DNA from: Rhizophlyctis rosea
Taxonomy: Eukaryota > Chytridiomycota > Chytridiomycetes > Rhizophlyctidales > Rhizophlyctidaceae
Length of the DNA stretch: 64,000 nucleotides
Direction: 5' to 3'
Assembly: GCA_027596075.1 (NCBI GenBank)
Contig: JADGJC010000040.1
Location: 62,001-126,000, forward strand
Within the stretch, counting starts at the first letter, position 1; the number at the start of each line of letters is the position of its first letter. A program made the translations under genes and the position numbers. Positions 24,866-33,989 of this stretch are shown here, piece after piece. Below the pieces are notes generated by a model. The model searched no databases. It was not told where the DNA came from and worked only from the letters and a program-made list of their open reading frames with translations.

Positions 24866-25620
24866 AGAATTACATGGTATTATTTATAATATACTCTTTT
24901 ATGAGGCAATCGCGTTGCACTGGTTGTGAGACAGAAATCATAGACTTTTGGCTGTGGTGTGGAACATGTTGAGGACAATATGGAAGGGAACTTACGGCTT
25001 TCAGTTTGGCACAGATTGATGAAATTGAAATTCAATCGGATGCCACTAGCCTCCCGATGCCCATCCAGAACAACTTGGGCTCGCTTTTTCTTCTTTCCCA
25101 TTTGAAGAATGCACGATGATTCTCGGGGGAAAACGGTTTGGCCAGAAGTTTGGACCACAAAGCTGCTGTGTGCGACTTCGTGGAAAGTGCTATTTGTCTT
25201 TTTTGTATGTCCGAGTTTACGTAGGTGGTGGGAGTTGACTTTTTCTGACCCTCCCTGATTTTGGCGGCTTGTTGGCCGAAAGGGACATTGACGGGTCCAT
25301 TCCGTTGATTGAGAGATGTCACATTGCTCCGCAAGATTGCATGCTTCTCGCCCTTCTCTTTGGCCATTCATGTGTCTCTTTTCTTTTCTGACAATTCGGC
25401 AAATGCGGGTTTCCAGCTGATATCCGAAAGATACTGGGGGGCGTTGATAATTTGGCCAATGGACACGAATTGCATAATATGCGTTTCAATGCCACCGCTA
25501 CCCTTTCTCTATTCGTCTATTGCTATGACGCTCAATGGACGGTTGGATTGCGAATTCCTGAGCGCACAACCGCTCGCGTTAAGCTCACTAACAATCCATC
25601 CCATAGGGGAGACCATTCTG
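24866..25620. other. Intergenic region, no gene recognised
   Basis: Minus-strand frames of 110-160 codons occur here (24880-25371) but overlap one another in two frames and carry no family motif. I do not call a gene. Confidence 0.4.
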
Positions 25621-25623
25621 CCC

Positions 25624-25682
25624 TCATCGATCACCACAACATCTACGAGCTCGCATACCCTGCACCGCGACCTGACGACTAC
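25624..25682 (+). pseudogene. Relic of the NDUFA7 last exon
   Basis: This 59-bp stretch aligns without gaps to 24771-24829 in the last exon of the NDUFA7-like gene. By eye about 41 of the first 58 positions match and most differences are transitions. In the same frame it reads LIDHHNIYELAYPAPRPDDY against IINRRYTYKPASPALKPDDY. No other exon of the gene is recognisable nearby. It is best read as an old partial duplication about 0.85 kb from its source. Confidence 0.55.
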
Positions 25683-25746
25683 TCGGTAGTACCTGGACAC
25701 GGTCATCCTGAAGAACATCAATTTGTTTGATTGACACGGAGTCTCC

Positions 25747-25809
25747 AACACCAGCTGAAGTAAGCTTTTATGGCTGTGCCTCGGTATCTGAACACCAGCT
25801 GAAGTAAGC
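25747..25809 (+). repeat. 19-bp direct repeat, two copies
   Basis: AACACCAGCTGAAGTAAGC occurs identically at 25747-25765 and 25791-25809, 44 bp apart. Identity over 19 bp in an otherwise diverged region suggests a recent small duplication. Confidence 0.8.
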
Positions 25810-25905
25810 GAGATTTTGGAACATGTGGAAAAGGGCTCAGAGATTTGTGGCTTTTCACTCTTTAGCCATAGACAGAACCTTCCACCGTTAAAACCGCACT
25901 CCGCA

Positions 25906-25990
25906 GTGGCGAAGCCACGGCCCACAGAGGAGTGTGGTCCCCCATACACTCCTTTCGATAGCCATGGGCTCCTAGGAGGCCGCTGGCCGA
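25906..25990 (+). other. Cluster of short perfect inverted repeats (hairpins)
   Basis: GTGGC-GAA-GCCAC (25906-25918) and GGAGTGT-(10)-ACACTCC (25929-25952) are both perfect stems. The palindrome CTCCTAGGAG and the short inverted GGCC-GCT-GGCC follow within 40 bp. The surrounding 200 bp are GC-richer than the flanks. This could be a structured RNA or the end of a degraded mobile element; I cannot assign it. Confidence 0.4.
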
Positions 25991-26243
25991 GGCGTGCGAA
26001 ACGGCTGGTACCAAGGTGCTTTCCTGTTACACCAACGCCGGGCAGAGCAGGCGCAGACTTGGAGCACGCCAGAGCCTTTGCCGGAGCAACTTCTTCAGCA
26101 GATTGTAATTTGTGACAAAGAGGAGTTGAGGCAATCAGAATTCATATAGTAAGAGCGGATCTTGGCTGTTCTAATTCCCTAGCACAACCAAGAGCCATAA
26201 CTGAACACGCCCATCGTAAACAATCGTTGGAGCTCCGAGAACA

Positions 26244-27381
26244 ATGCTATCCAGTGACGAAATAAAACAGCTTCTATCTGAAAACAAGGCCACAATCCTT
26301 GCATATGCCATCCCTATTCCCACATGCCTCATCTTAACCTGGCCCTTTTGCCATCTTTTTGTCCTCCCTCAAAAACCGTCCCTACGGCCCTCTTTCAGTG
26401 CCGGCCTAGCCGTCGGATTAGCAATATCAGGCCTCGTCTCGCACATCCTCTTCATCATCGAAGTCTCAAACAAGCGCTCAGAAGGCATCAACACCCTACC
26501 GATCTTGATTGCAGCATCCTTCTTCTTTGCCCTCAATCGCGTCCACTACCTAATCGCTACTGTCCCCTCCTTCATCTCCGGTCAGCCGTTCAACGCCATA
26601 TGGCTCAACATCATCTCTCCTCGAGCCGGCAGCCAAGCTGTATACAGCATGGCGGCCAAGGCTCCAGTATGTCTGGAATGGGTCTATTCATGGGAAATGA
26701 GCAACGCCGCACCACCAGAGATCTTCTTTGGGGATATTCCCAAGTTCATCATATCCGTCATATACACGTTGAAATTTGACCCCACTAGCACTGGCATAGG
26801 CTTAGCTGTTATATCAAGCTTGCTGTTACTGCACACCATCGTAGGAGTATATATGATACATATATCCCAGGATTTGAAAGAGTTGGTGTATTCGGATGGA
26901 CAAGCGACACCCAGGTAAGTCAATTGGGGAAAACGACAAGGATCTCAAAGACCCTCACCGTCCCTCCGTTGGAAGAACTGTCAAAAGTCAGTTCTATATT
27001 CATAATACTCAACTGCCGCACTAAACAAACAGGGAAACGCCTCGCTTCGCCTACCTCACCCTCATAGAGAACGGCCTCTCTCCGGACAATGCCCGCTATT
27101 GGGTCTTCCAAATGGCAATCAACGGACCCACAACCGTCGAATTCCCGGAAAGCGTTCAAAGTCGGCGCGGGGGTTTACTCTCCGGCACGGTCACCCCCCA
27201 AGAATTCTTATACGCCGTGGACGCAGCGATTTTAGACCCCGAAGACGCTCAATATGATGACCTTCGTCGGGCTATAGTACATGCAGTCCGGCAAGAAGAC
27301 CGACGTGGCCTTTTGTCGTGGCTGCTCAGAGACAATGATCCCGCAGAAGGTCTGAAGATACTTTTACACCTTTTAAAATGA
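26244..27381 (+). CDS. Unknown multi-pass membrane protein
   Basis: Two exons (26244-26914 and 27033-27381; intron 118 bp, GTAAGT...CAG) give 339 residues. About four hydrophobic segments are visible: residues 14-40 (ATILAYAIPIPTCLILTW), 50-72 (SAGLAVGLAISGLVSHIL), 83-108 (LPILIAASFFFALNRVHYLI) and about 188-210 (GIGLAVISSLLLLHTIVGVY). The second exon encodes a soluble, charged C-terminal domain of about 115 residues containing EFLYAVDAAILDPEDAQYDD. The coding frame is clean and the splice keeps it, so the gene is probably real. I do not recognise the family. The topology suggests a membrane-anchored protein with a cytosolic or lumenal tail; no function can be given. Confidence 0.75.
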
Positions 27382-29525
27382 GAGGGTTTGCCTTGTTAAC
27401 CATAAGTACTCTTGACTCGCTTAGGCACCACAGCTGCAGTGCGGATGCTTCGTATCGTGAACTCGGAACACTTCCGCGAATGAAATCGTCCCAACATTTA
27501 CGCCTATCTGCGTGTTCAGTGAATCGAACGATTGACTCCTCACTTCACCTTCCATCAAGTCCAAATAGATACTCGTTAGCAACAATCAAGATATACCACT
27601 ACATGGAATCCAGTAAAGCATAAAGAAGATTCGCCTTAGCAATCGTAGCGATTAATTAGTAATCAAAAATTCTATGACTATATAGCCAAATAAGACAATG
27701 CGTAATAGGGTATGGTCCGGGGTGACAGAGATGTGAGTAAATCGCTATATTCAAAAGCCGGAAGACGACGGTATGCTCGGAAGAAGTCCAGGACTTCCAA
27801 TCACTTTGATTCCGGATGTTTATTAAATGCATCTGAAGAAGATACTTGCGGTGCTCACAACCGTGAAGTTAGCGACCTCAATACGGATAGAAGGCGAGGG
27901 TGGTGATGGAGATGAGCAAGTTCGCGTCGGAGTTGCTGCCCACACCTACTGTTGAATACCAAAGGTTCAGCCTGGATGTTCGGATCACAAAGGTTCAGTG
28001 CACTCAAAAGCTCAGCAAGTAATCATTTACGTTCATCATTCCAGATGAAGGGAAAAAGCATCGCCCGAATATGGACCAATAGAATTGGGATGTCATGACA
28101 CATGGCTGCGCCGCACTTGATTGCAACGACATTTGCTTCTGCATTCAAAGTTATTAGTATGGCCGTGAGACCCTGTTCACCCTTGTCGCGGCGTGGGAGC
28201 GCGGATAGTAAGGATGGCGAGTACTTTTCCACAAGTTCCACATGTGCCGTTTTGCCTCATCTCTCCTCACGGACCCGCCATCGGATGCGATTCTGACCCA
28301 GAAAGTCGGAGTTGGACGGCCCCGCCTCCAACGCCGCCCGGGATTTAGTCCAAACCCATGCCTCCATTTACCTCTAAAGACCGGAGGGGTTGGAGTTGAA
28401 TGACTGCTGTCCCTGACGGCCGGGAGGTTCTTGAAGGCACAATGGTGGGGTAGTTGATGCCAGGCTTCCTGAGGATGTCCCAATTAAGTTGACACGTATT
28501 TGACGTGCACACCATCAAATGACCTCAGACTGTATGTGTGAGTTCTTCTACTGTCTTTTCCTTGACTGAGTTTGTCACTCATACCAGGTGGCCATTTGCA
28601 TCCAAACTTGCAAAAGGAAGGATCTGGTGATACAGAATGGCTGACCGATGAGGGTTATCGCCATCCATTCCTTCCAAGAGCACTATTGCTGTGTGCTTTC
28701 AGGCATGAGTTTGACCAATATGTCAATCTTTTTCCAACAGTATCGAAGCAAAGTCAAAAGAGCATCCGACCGAAATCACTAAGAGTCGACCGACTTTGAC
28801 CAGATTGATTGGGTAGGACCGCCTATTCATCCCGGCCCAAATTGGGCTTCTGATGAGAACTATGCGAATCTGCAGGATATCCTAACAAGAAGTCGGCTGA
28901 TTTATAACATGTACACACGGCTGCGAGGACTAAATAATTTCGGTTTGAAATGTGTCTCTTCAACCAATGTGAAAATGCAACTGTATATCGCTGATCGCAT
29001 CAACCCAATAGCGATCGTAACGTGGCTTCCATGGGGCACTCAATTTTTCCTCCTCTCCTCACATATGAAGAGCATCCAGTGGTGTGTGGATACCGACTAC
29101 TACGCAAACATCAGGGTACGAAAAGGCATGCAGCGGATTGTGACTTGAACCGTGATTTGAGCAAGCTGCCATTGCCCTACCAAGCGCGAACGGGAAACTT
29201 GTCAAATGTCTGCCGATTCTGATGCAAGACTAACCAGCTGGATCGACTTCTAATTTGCTTGTCCCTCCTTACGATCTGTTTTGTTCTCAATCCTGTTGGC
29301 GAGCTGTAGTTATCCGAAGTTGTCAATGATTATCCGCTTGTACTGAGTTTCGTTGGCAGAACAAACATCATTTTACGACGTCTATTTCATGATATCGCAA
29401 ATCGCCTCTACTATATCTTCACAAGCACCGTCACAAACCCCTACAACTCCTCATGCCGTCCGACCTCTTCCACGAATTTCCCAGCTCCCACATCTCCACC
29501 AATGGCTTGAACAAATTCCACCCCA
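27382..29525. other. Gene-poor intergenic region
   Basis: No supported gene. A GC-richer patch (about 28250-28480) carries an Arg/Pro-rich minus-strand frame with no motif. I see no tRNA, rRNA or intact repeat. Confidence 0.5.
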
Positions 29526-30376
29526 TCAATCCGCCGCCCCACACATGGCGGCACATACAAACTTCTTCATCCCAACACCCTCAACTCCCTTCTCCAAAAC
29601 TTTGCTCATCTCCTCAATCACGGCCAAAATCTCGTCCCTACAAGACCTCGACATCTCCCACCACCGGGCGTCCCTCACATACCCTCTCAACTCCTCAACT
29701 CTAGCCTCAACCTTTTGCCGCTTTCTGAGTCTCTCCCTAAACTCGCTATCCCCCTCACGCCACTTCCGACTCTCCCTCACTAAATTCCTAAATTCTTCCT
29801 CCTCCTGCCACATATACAAATCAAAGCTCCTCCTCATCACATTATCGGTCCCATTTTCCCGCACATCCAGGACAAGCATTCCAGATACGTCGACTTCCAA
29901 CGAGATGGTAACACGTTGAACGCCGCGCGGGGATGTGGCCGGTCACCTTCAAGTACTTGGATGAAGAGATTGCGCTGATTATCTTTCGGATTTTGAAACC
30001 TTCGGCTCTCCGCTTCATGTCCAATAAGACTATCTCCTTCATCTGTGAACGCCACAAATGATGGAACGTGCTCCAAGATATTAATTGCCCTGTCCTTGAA
30101 GACGCCGACCGCGCTATCAACACAAAAGGCAATGGAGATGAATTTGATTAGTCTGGTGCGGCACGCGATGGCACGACAGATTATATTTCACCTGTGAGTG
30201 TTACTGAAGTCAATCCCAACTACTCTTCCTTCTTGAAGTTCTGACTCGGTCTGAGGTCGCACCGGAACAGGCGAATATCGCGTATGAACGACCGTAACCG
30301 TGATCGTCCCAACGAGAACAAAAACTAAGAGCCACCATAAAGACCCAATTTGTGAATTAGTTCGTGAGAAGGTCAT
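29526..30376 (-). pseudogene. Hsp70-like protein with most of the ATPase domain missing
   Basis: From ATG 30376 the first exon (to 30192) encodes a hydrophobic anchor (SLWWLLVFVLVGTITVTVV) and then GRVVGIDFSNTH, a variant of the Hsp70 phosphate-loop signature. After a 78-bp intron (30191-30114), exon 2 reads AVGVFKDRAINILEHVPSFVAF and GDSLIGHEAESRRFQNP, typical of the first 60 residues of Hsp70. It then jumps to the substrate-binding domain: DNQRNLFIQVLEGDRPHPR, and after a 2-bp CG insertion near 29921 RVTISLEVDVSGMLVLDV, plus an alpha-helical tail. About 350 residues of the nucleotide-binding domain are absent. Without the frame break the product would be about 257 residues. It could also be read by splicing out 53 bp around the break. 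It is probably a decayed copy of an ER-type Hsp70. Confidence 0.75.
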
Positions 30377-30667
30377 TGTGAAATATCGCCGCTGGCTGAT
30401 GCCCGTGTGGGAACGGATGTAGCTTGATGAGGCTGATCAGTCAAGTTGCGTAAGAGCGAAGAACTGTTTCGGTGACAAAAATTGCAGTGGAGGGTGTCGA
30501 CTGTTTAAAACGCGTATACTCAGACAATGAATATGGCTTGGCCAAATGGTGGCACGGGCCGTTGGAACACTCCTATTGGTCAACAGTCATCCGAATTTCG
30601 TGGCACGGTGATAGTAAACAACGCGTCCGCCGAGCCACCACGTAGCCATCAAGTTTACTAAGTTTCC
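30377..30667. other. Short intergenic region
   Basis: Upstream of the Hsp70-like gene and downstream of the CBM1 relic. I see no gene in it. Confidence 0.5.
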
Positions 30668-31029
30668 TTACAAACATTGAGAGTAATACTGGTTGGGTGC
30701 ATTGCAGGTAGAACCAAACTGGCAACAAGTGAAGCCCTCGCCACTGCACTGATCATACTTAGCGCAGTTGCCGCCAGTGGAAGGAGCGAACGTCGTGGTG
30801 ATTTGCTGTTGGTGTTGGTGCGGGTAATGGTGACGGTGACGGCGCTGTGGTTTGTTGGCAAGAAGTTAGAATTTTACGATCATGACTAATAATCAGATCC
30901 AGCGGAATTTGGGTGCAATACTTATGAAGCATTGACGGTCACGGTGCTGGAGGATTTGACGATGTTTGGACCCCCAAGTCCCTAAACCCTGAGTGGTGGT
31001 AGTAGGGGTAGAAGAGGAGCCGCTTGCGC
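30668..31029 (-). pseudogene. Orphan CBM1 cellulose-binding module with Thr-rich linker (relic)
   Basis: The last exon encodes a CBM1: TTTFAPSTGGNCAKYDQC, then SGEGFTCCQFGSTC and NQYYSQCL before the stop at 30668. Compared with the xylanase CBM1 it lacks the Gly-Pro-Thr before the CC pair. Just upstream, linker-like peptides (AVTVTITRTNTNS; VKSSSTVTVNAS; ASGSSSTPTTTTQG) are separated by plausible introns. The first lies in a different frame from the CBM1, and a single added A in the AAA run near 30804 would join them. No catalytic domain is recognisable further upstream, although a frame at about 31540-31770 (-) contains FNFPRPTDGTSQYSFPES. It is probably the broken 3' end of a secreted cell-wall enzyme gene. 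Confidence 0.65.
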
Positions 31030-32107
31030 CTAGATAATGGTAGAAATGATCAATCGCGAAGAAGACGGAGGGGGGCGGGCAAGATACGTGGAATATCTGT
31101 GATACTCATTTGACATTTTTTTTGCTGGACCCGGAGGATTGGAACCCCCCTCAGTGGCGAAGATTTGCGCAAAGATGAAATATCGATGAACTTTTCATTC
31201 GCCGTATCGCAGCCAGCGAGACAAGGAAATTAGCAATAACTTACGCAGTTCATGGTACCCAATTGCAAGCCCAAACCGGCCCAGCATTTTACTTGGCGGA
31301 CGGACCAATCCAGAGAAGGATCTGACTGTTAATTCTTGTGCAGGGTGGCAAACACGGCTCACAAAATTACTTACACTGCTGGAAGGTGGAAGTACCAATA
31401 GTGGAGGGCTCATTAGTCCGGGTGGAGACGGAAGAACATCAATCACCGAATGATTAGAATCTTTCCTCGCAAGCTTGATAACGCTTATCACAAAGAACAA
31501 AATGCTTACTGTACGTCCCACCGTCAGTGGTCGCAGTGCCCTTCTTGGTTCCACCAGATCAAGGGTTGAAAATAGGTACCGTACCGTGCAAAGGACCCTG
31601 ACGTCGTCTTTCCATCTGAGATCGCCGTATGTACCGATTCAGGAAAGCTGTACTGACTCGTCCCATCTGTGGGGCGAGGGAAGTTGAAATCCGTGGATGG
31701 AGTCAGTTCACACGGAGCGTCCCATTCTGACAGTTGTGCATGAGGCGGCGGTACAACCCCGCTCTACACTAAATACAACAACACCTTCTCAATCAAGAAA
31801 TGATATGTCACGGTGCTCTTCACGGTGCGGAACAATTCGTCACAGACTCGGCGTTTGTTCTGGAGGTTGTTTCTGTCGCGTACAAACGACACCCCACAAC
31901 AGCGGAAACTTGGGAGAAGCATTACGTGAAGGGCGAACCAGCTGCACAACAGATTTTTGGCAACATCAAGCATCGAAGTATCGGACTCCACTCTCGACTT
32001 TAACGACTGTGTGAACTGCGAAAACAATAAAACCAGCAGACCCCATCCCTTCCCTTCCCTGCGCGCTTCTCTACAACCCAAACACCCACACATCATACCC
32101 ACCCACA
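31030..32107. other. Possible remnants of the CBM1 protein gene; no intact gene
   Basis: On the minus strand there are Ser/Thr-rich snippets near 31330-31420 and 31500-31560 that end at splice-donor-like GTAAG sites. An open frame of about 70 codons lies at about 31540-31770. They may be upstream exons of the CBM1 relic, but no domain is recognisable. Confidence 0.3.
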
Positions 32108-32334
32108 ATGGTCTCCTCCACCATCGTCATCTTAGCCGCCGCCGCCCTCGGCACCGTCATGGCCAACCCCATGCCCATGGCCCGACACGACGCTAACAGC
32201 ACAATCACTCGTCGTTCCCTTACGCTCAATGTACTGGTATGAACAACAGCTTCTACTACTTTATGGCGTCTGACGGGTCTGGAAACGTTGATTACGAGAT
32301 GCAGTCCGGCTTCCTCCAATCTTGTAGGTCCTGA
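32108..32334 (+). pseudogene. Small secreted protein with signal peptide and dibasic site, frame broken
   Basis: ATG 32108 begins a clear signal peptide (MVSSTIVILAAAALGTVMA) and a short propeptide ending in ITRR, a Kex2-type cleavage site. In this frame translation stops at 32231. In the next frame the sequence continues as PYAQCTGMNNSFYYFMASDG, then SGNVDYEMQSGFLQSC, with stop 32332-32334. One extra T in the TTCCC run at about 32215 would join the two parts. The result would be a 75-residue precursor with a 39-residue mature peptide containing two cysteines. I do not recognise the mature sequence. It could instead be the N-terminus of a larger secreted enzyme whose later exons are lost. Confidence 0.45.
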
Positions 32335-32368
32335 TTAAATACAGCTTCAATAAACCACGGTTCATTAG

Positions 32369-33412
32369 TCACACACATGACGCTGCCCTTTGGAACCAAT
32401 CCGGGGAGCATTCCACGTGGGATGGGTTAGACAAACTGGTGCTATCTTCGTACCTCATGCTAAAAACGTCCGGAAGCTCCTCTTCTATTCCCGGAAAGAA
32501 GTTAAGAAGGGGAAGCACCAGATTCGCTCGGTCATCCCCTGAGTATTTGACACTACTGTACATTTGCACAACCCTATTGTAGCTGCGACCAAACGGCGCT
32601 CTATCCCCAAGTTCATCCATACACCCCCCACAGACAACCCGCGCAAGCTGAAATTTGAGCACCGTGAGCGGGTGAGGGTCCATGTCGAAGTTGCGCGCCT
32701 TAATGTATGCGTCCTTTATGTCAGAGTGGTTCCAGATTACGTTTCCTTCCAAATCTACATACGTCATCCTCCGTACCTCTATTCGCTCCACTAATGTTCA
32801 AAGGCGAGCCCAGTAGGAACATTGGGGCACTTCCGTGGTCAAGTTTTTTATTTTCTTGCTGCGACCCCGGTTGTCCATCACCTCCTGATTGACTAGACCC
32901 TGTCGCAGGTTGTGTACGGAATGTGAAGATGCTACCGATACGTCTTTCAGCATAGCAATGGTCAGATCGCGAATCTCTTTCACTCGCTCTACATCCTCTT
33001 GTGTAAGAATAGCCAGGACCTCCGAGGCTTTGCTGTACGGAATTCTAATTTTGCCGGACATTTGGCGCCAGTCCGATAGCCAACCGTCCTCATCGGTGTC
33101 CAGCCAATATCGCTGGTCCGTCTGGGCTTTGTATCGCAAGAAGAAGGGTCGGTGGATAGAGCTTCGCGTGGCCATGGGAAATGTCGTGTCAAGTATACCG
33201 TCGGCGACACAAGAAATCGCTTTGAAAGGGGCCGTGCCGATGTCGGCGTCTCTGATCAGCCCCATCGCCAGTCTGTCCGAATATGCGTCAGAATGTATGA
33301 AGCCAGGAAAGATTAGGGTGTTCGATATTTCGCTCAAGCAGGTATTCTGTAAAATGGGAAAGAAAGCAAGATATAGGAGACGAGACTCAGCATCCTCATA
33401 CTTTTTGCTCAT
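32369..33412 (-). pseudogene. Hypothetical protein with an in-frame TGA (or two adjacent ORFs)
   Basis: From ATG 33412 one frame runs for 204 codons (MSKKYEDAESRLLYLAFFPI...) to a TGA at 32798. It continues in the same frame as ERIEVRRMTYVDLEGNVIWN, and on to the stop at 32369. The whole frame spans 348 codons. No plausible intron of normal size removes the stop. Composition is that of a soluble protein, with acidic stretches and no signal peptide or membrane helix. I do not recognise the family. The coding strand is uncertain because an antisense frame of 193 codons overlaps it, but the minus frame is much longer. It may be one gene with a nonsense mutation or two genes. Confidence 0.45.
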
Positions 33413-33458
33413 TCATTTAAGGATCTTCGCACGTCTACGTATTATAAAATGGTGCAGG

Positions 33459-33788
33459 CGATCCCCGTGACTCGGAGATGAAGGTGCTGGACAGATGAAG
33501 CAGATCAAGCCACCAGAGCACCCTGAGGCTGACCCTGATTCGAAATCCGGGCTGACAAATAAGTTTCCTTGGGCTTCCTACTGGTTGCTTTTAAGTTCCA
33601 TGCTTCACGTTGCCCAAAATTGACCTACTTTGATGACGGATTATAGAAGGCAGTGGTGGGAGTTGCGCAACACAATGCATCAAGTGAACATTTCCATAAA
33701 ATGCTGCATGGGATCCCTGTGATTGGAGGTGAAGGTGCTGGAGACTCCAAGAGACATATGATCCACGTGATGGGAGGAGAAGGTGCCA
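33459..33788 (+). repeat. Three degenerate copies of a ~30-bp repeat
   Basis: The motif GATCC-x2-GTGA-x-T-x-GGAGGTGAAGGTGC, with variations, occurs near 33459-33489, 33711-33742 and 33760-33788. The second and third copies are about 50 bp apart. Function unknown. Confidence 0.5.
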
Positions 33789-33881
33789 AAATTCAGCGAT
33801 CCAGTGTTATACGGTGGATTCTAGGTATTAGCAAACTCGCTTGCCCTCAGTGGTGAGCTCAGCTAACCAATGCTCCGAAGC

Positions 33882-33989
33882 CGCTGTGCAGCGCAGGAGG
33901 GACTATGAAGACAGGGCTGGCAAAGCCAGTTCACCTGTCTTGTATTGTGTAAAATTGAGGATCAACGACGCCACTCAGGGCTGCGGCCC
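33882..33989 (+). other. Group of three short hairpins, possible structured RNA
   Basis: Three self-complementary units lie in 108 bp: CGCTG-TG-CAGCG (33882-33893); GACAGG enclosing GCTGGC-AAA-GCCAGT and closing with CCTGTC (33910-33939); and GGGC-TGCG-GCCC (33978-33989). The middle one has nested stems. No known RNA family is recognised. Confidence 0.35.

Noticed and set aside
25816..26115. 100-codon frame in the GC-rich islet, possible transposon fragment
   Set aside because: No transposase, reverse transcriptase or other domain motif; the palindromes suggest structure rather than coding.
28845..28880. CTGATGAG resembling a hammerhead ribozyme core
   Set aside because: The required GAAA box and flanking stems I and III are not present.
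29353..29919. 188-codon plus-strand frame rich in Ser/Thr/Pro
   Set aside because: It is exactly antisense to the Hsp70 substrate-binding domain on the minus strand and has no motif of its own.
32889..33470. 193-codon plus-strand frame
   Set aside because: Antisense to the longer minus-strand hypothetical frame; no domain seen.
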